In this document: piece after piece, positions 6,328 to 8,480 of the stretch
How positions within the stretch are numbered: the stretch's first letter is position 1
Layout of the letters: each line of letters begins with the position of its first letter
NCBI GenBank assembly: GCA_023423675.1
Contig: JAFAFD010000069.1
Span: forward strand, 1 to 8,480
Length of the DNA: 8,480 nucleotides
Origin: Pseudomonadota bacterium
GTDB lineage: Bacteria > Pseudomonadota > Gammaproteobacteria > Xanthomonadales > Xanthomonadaceae
Direction: 5' to 3'
Translations under genes and position numbers: made by a program
Notes under the pieces: model-generated
Databases searched by the model: none
What the model was told of the DNA's origin: nothing
The model's input: only the letters and a program-made list of their open reading frames with translations

Positions 6328-6334
6328 GTTCCGG

Positions 6335-8380
6335 TTACAGCTTCATGTTCAGGCCGACGAACACGCTGCGGCCCGGGGCCGGCGAGAACATCGGGCGAGC
6401 GCTGTCCCAGAAGAAGCTGTCGTACCAGGCGTAGGCGTACTCGCGGCCGGTGACGTTCTTCAGCTGCAGGTCCACGCTCCAGCGTGGGTTGATCTGGTAC
6501 GCGGCGCTGAGGTCGAGCACGGCGAAGCTGCCGAACTTGCCGGCCTCGTTGCGCTCTTCCAGGTAGTAGTCGCCCTGCGCGCGGGCCTGCAGGCCGAGGC
6601 GCAGCGCGTCGCTGGCGCGGTAGTCCACGCCCAGGTTGCTGATATGGCGCGGGGTGGCGGCTACTTCCCTGCCCTGCAGCGAAATGCCGGCATCGCGGTC
6701 ATCGCGGGTGATCTTCGCTTCCTGGTAGGCGTGCGAGGCCCACACCGTCCAGTCATCGCCCAGCTGCAGGCTCAGCTGCGCATCCACGCCGCGGCGGCGG
6801 GTCTTGCCCAGGGTGACCGTGGTGCCGGTGGCCGGCATGTTGGACACCTCGTTTTCCGCATCCTGCTGCCACACCGCCAGGCGCGCCTGGCTGCCGGCGA
6901 ACGGCTCGAACTTCAGGCCCAGCTCCATGCCGGTGTTGGTGGACGGCTGCATCGGCGCCTGCCCCGGGGTGAGGTAAGCCGGCGCAGTGGAGCCGGTCAG
7001 CACCTGGAAGGTGCGGCCCCAGTTGGCGTAGACGTGAGTGGTCTGGCCCAGACTGTGGATGACGCTCAGCTTGGGCTGGCCGATGGTGCCGTAGTCCTGC
7101 AGGCGGCCGCTGACGCCGTTCATCAGGTGCGTGCTGCCACTGAAACGGTCGACGCGGTAGGCCGGCACGATCTTCCACGCCTCGGCGGGCTGGTAGATGG
7201 CCTGCACGTAGGCGCCCCAGTTGTCGAAGCTGTGGCGGTCGTTGTTCTGCACGCGCGCCGGCGCCTGGCTGTAATCGGTGGGTTCGGCGTAGGCGTAGCG
7301 CTCGCGGATATAGCCGTTGTCCTGCTGCTCGTAGTTCAGGCCGCCTTCGACGGTGAGCGCGGGGCTGGCCTGCCAGGTGAGCGTGCTGAGCAGGCCGGTC
7401 TGGCGCTCATCCCACACGCGGCGCTGGCGCGGCAGGTTGCCGGTGGGCAGGTCGCTGAAGGTCACGCGGCGGTCGTCTTCGTAGCGGTTGTAGTACAGCC
7501 GCGTGCCGAAGGTGAGCGCGCCGGACAGCTTCAGGTCGACGTGCGCGGCGATCTGACGCATGTCGCGGTCATCGCCATCGTTGCCGTTGCGCAGGTCGCT
7601 GCCACGGCGATGCGCGTGCAGTTCGTCAGCGGTCATGAAACCGGGTTCGTCGGCTTCGTGGTGGGAGGCGCGTGCGGTCAGGCCCACGCGCAGGCCGTCG
7701 TCCAGCGAGCCGTAGAACCATTTGCCGCCCAGCGAGTATTTCTTCGAGGTCTCGTGGTCGCGGTAGCCATCACTGGCCTGGGTGCCGACGAAGTAGTTCT
7801 GCGCGAAGCCGTTCGCTTCGCGCCCCACCGCCAGCTGCGCATCGCGGGTGTTGTAGCTGCCGTAGGCCAGCCGCGCATCGGTGTAGTTGCCACCCTGGCG
7901 CGTACCGAAGTTCACGTTGCCGCCGATGTTGTGCAGGCCGTAGCGCGGGTCGTTGGTCCCGCGTACCACTTCGATGTAGCTGATTTCCAGCGGGAACAGC
8001 ATGTCGATGAAGCGCTGGTTGCCGCTGTTGACGTTGCTGGGGATGCCGTCGATGAGGGTCTTGATGGCGTTGAGGTAGCCCTCGCCGTTGAAGGCGCGGA
8101 AGCTGACCTTGCCCGACTCCGCACCCTGCCGCGTTTCGGTGAGCTGGATGCCGGGCATCTGCCCCAGCAGTTCCCAGCTGTGCGAGACGTTGCGGTCTTC
8201 GATCTGGTCCGCGCCCAGCACGTCCACCGAGGTCAGCACCTGGTGTGCGCTGAGCTGGCCTTCGCCGTGCTGGTGCACCTGCACCTTGCCGAGGGTGAGC
8301 GCGGCATCGGCGGACTGTGCGAAAGCTTCAGGGGCGAACGGGGCAGCCGCGAGGGCGGCCACCAGCGTGGAGGTCTTCAT
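6335..8380 (-). CDS. TonB-dependent outer-membrane receptor, probably Zur-regulated zinc importer (ZnuD-like)
   Basis: This 681-aa product is a ligand-gated outer-membrane transporter energised by TonB-ExbBD. The signal peptide MKTSTLVAALAAAPFAPEAFA is probably cut before Gln22. A TonB-box-like stretch LGKVQV lies near 30-35. The plug domain (about 46-165) has LLGQMPGIQL, VSFRAFNGEGY, IKTLIDGIP, ISYIEVVRGTNDPRYG and IGGNVNFGT. The rest is a 22-strand-type barrel. Histidines cluster after the TonB box (HQHGEGQLSAH) and in residues 240-273 (HHEADEPG... DELHAH ... DGDDRD), which may be a metal-binding outer loop. The protein ends in Leu, not the usual Phe/Trp. ATG8380 is chosen because it starts the signal peptide exactly, although no Shine-Dalgarno sequence is visible; in-frame starts upstream fall inside the Zur-like dyad. 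That dyad, 20 bp upstream, is the main reason to propose zinc; iron, haem or cobalamin ligands cannot be excluded by sequence alone. Confidence 0.9.
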   Translation of the reverse strand: MKTSTLVAALAAAPFAPEAFAQSADAALTLGKVQVHQHGEGQLSAHQVLTSVDVLGADQIEDRNVSHSWELLGQMPGIQLTETRQGAESGKVSFRAFNGEGYLNAIKTLIDGIPSNVNSGNQRFIDMLFPLEISYIEVVRGTNDPRYGLHNIGGNVNFGTRQGGNYTDARLAYGSYNTRDAQLAVGREANGFAQNYFVGTQASDGYRDHETSKKYSLGGKWFYGSLDDGLRVGLTARASHHEADEPGFMTADELHAHRRGSDLRNGNDGDDRDMRQIAAHVDLKLSGALTFGTRLYYNRYEDDRRVTFSDLPTGNLPRQRRVWDERQTGLLSTLTWQASPALTVEGGLNYEQQDNGYIRERYAYAEPTDYSQAPARVQNNDRHSFDNWGAYVQAIYQPAEAWKIVPAYRVDRFSGSTHLMNGVSGRLQDYGTIGQPKLSVIHSLGQTTHVYANWGRTFQVLTGSTAPAYLTPGQAPMQPSTNTGMELGLKFEPFAGSQARLAVWQQDAENEVSNMPATGTTVTLGKTRRRGVDAQLSLQLGDDWTVWASHAYQEAKITRDDRDAGISLQGREVAATPRHISNLGVDYRASDALRLGLQARAQGDYYLEERNEAGKFGSFAVLDLSAAYQINPRWSVDLQLKNVTGREYAYAWYDSFFWDSARPMFSPAPGRSVFVGLNMKL

Positions 8381-8400
8381 GGGGGTGGAAGGGTGCGGAT

Positions 8401-8423
8401 GAAATGTAATCATATAACATTTC
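8401..8423. promoter_or_regulatory. Putative Zur box upstream of the TonB-dependent receptor
   Basis: The 23-bp dyad has perfect 7-bp outer arms, GAAATGT (8401-8407) and ACATTTC (8417-8423), around an AT-rich centre. Including the flanking T/A pair, 10 of 12 symmetric positions match. It closely fits the gammaproteobacterial Zur consensus (GAAATGTTATA-N-TATAACATTTC). Its right half, ATATAACATTTC, is identical to the consensus apart from the first base. It sits 20 bp before the receptor ATG, suitable for repression when zinc is sufficient. Confidence 0.75.
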
Positions 8424-8436
8424 AAACGCCTGCCAT

Positions 8437-8480
8437 GTAGAGTCGAGCCATGCTCGACTGCTTCTGGCAGACAGCAGTCG
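8437..8480. repeat. SMAG (GTAG-type REP) dimer, cut by the window end
   Basis: GTAG (8437-8440) leads into a perfect hairpin AGTCGAGC-CAT-GCTCGACT (8441-8459). A second dyad, CGACTGCT (8455-8462) with AGCAGTCG (8473-8480), shows that a facing unit begins at the window edge. By symmetry the dimer should end near position 8498 with CTAC. The stem uses GTCGAGC where the repeat at 1596-1660 uses GCCGAGC, so the two are different members of the family. Confidence 0.8.

Noticed and set aside
6644..8440. 598-codon open frame on the plus strand opposite the receptor gene
   Set aside because: It lies fully antisense to a receptor with clear plug and barrel motifs; the product is a compositional shadow rich in Val, Ala, Gly and Arg with no recognisable domain.

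Overview
The window looks like a chromosomal segment from a Stenotrophomonas species, probably of the S. maltophilia complex (Xanthomonadaceae). The evidence is uniformly high GC content, GTAG-type short palindromic dimers of the SMAG kind at 1596-1660 and at the right edge, and protein sequences with a Xanthomonadaceae character (NtrB/NtrC, two SodC lipoproteins, a FadI-like thiolase). No rRNA, tRNA, CRISPR array, insertion sequence or prophage gene is visible.

Left part (1-1717): the N-terminal 191 or 196 codons of a FadI-like thiolase run leftward off the edge. A 295-residue protein of unknown function is transcribed divergently from it. A SMAG dimer follows, and then an intrinsic terminator that serves the leftward genes beyond it.

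Middle part (1681-5548, all minus strand): ntrB and ntrC overlap by 8 bp and encode the nitrogen two-component system. They are followed 94 bp later by two tandem Cu/Zn superoxide dismutase lipoprotein genes (31 bp apart), which end at one strong hairpin with a T-tract. No terminator is visible between ntrC and the first sodC, so nitrogen signalling and periplasmic superoxide defence may share a transcript. A near-perfect NtrC-binding dyad abuts the ntrB start codon and suggests autoregulation.

Right part (5549-8480): a GraT/HigB-type toxin and HigA-type antitoxin pair is transcribed rightward. Its promoter has a -10 element lying inside a large nested palindrome, a likely antitoxin operator. 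higA converges on a 681-residue TonB-dependent receptor gene, with an interrupted hairpin of about 40 nt between the two stop codons. Immediately upstream of the receptor start is a 23-bp dyad that closely matches the proteobacterial Zur box. The receptor is therefore probably a zinc-starvation-induced (ZnuD-like) outer-membrane importer, and it carries a His/Asp-rich segment that could bind metal. A second SMAG dimer, cut by the window end, begins 13 bp beyond the Zur box.

The most informative signals are regulatory: the Zur box, the NtrC box and the HigA operator. Each gives a specific, testable assignment to its gene. No wholly new multi-gene system is evident.
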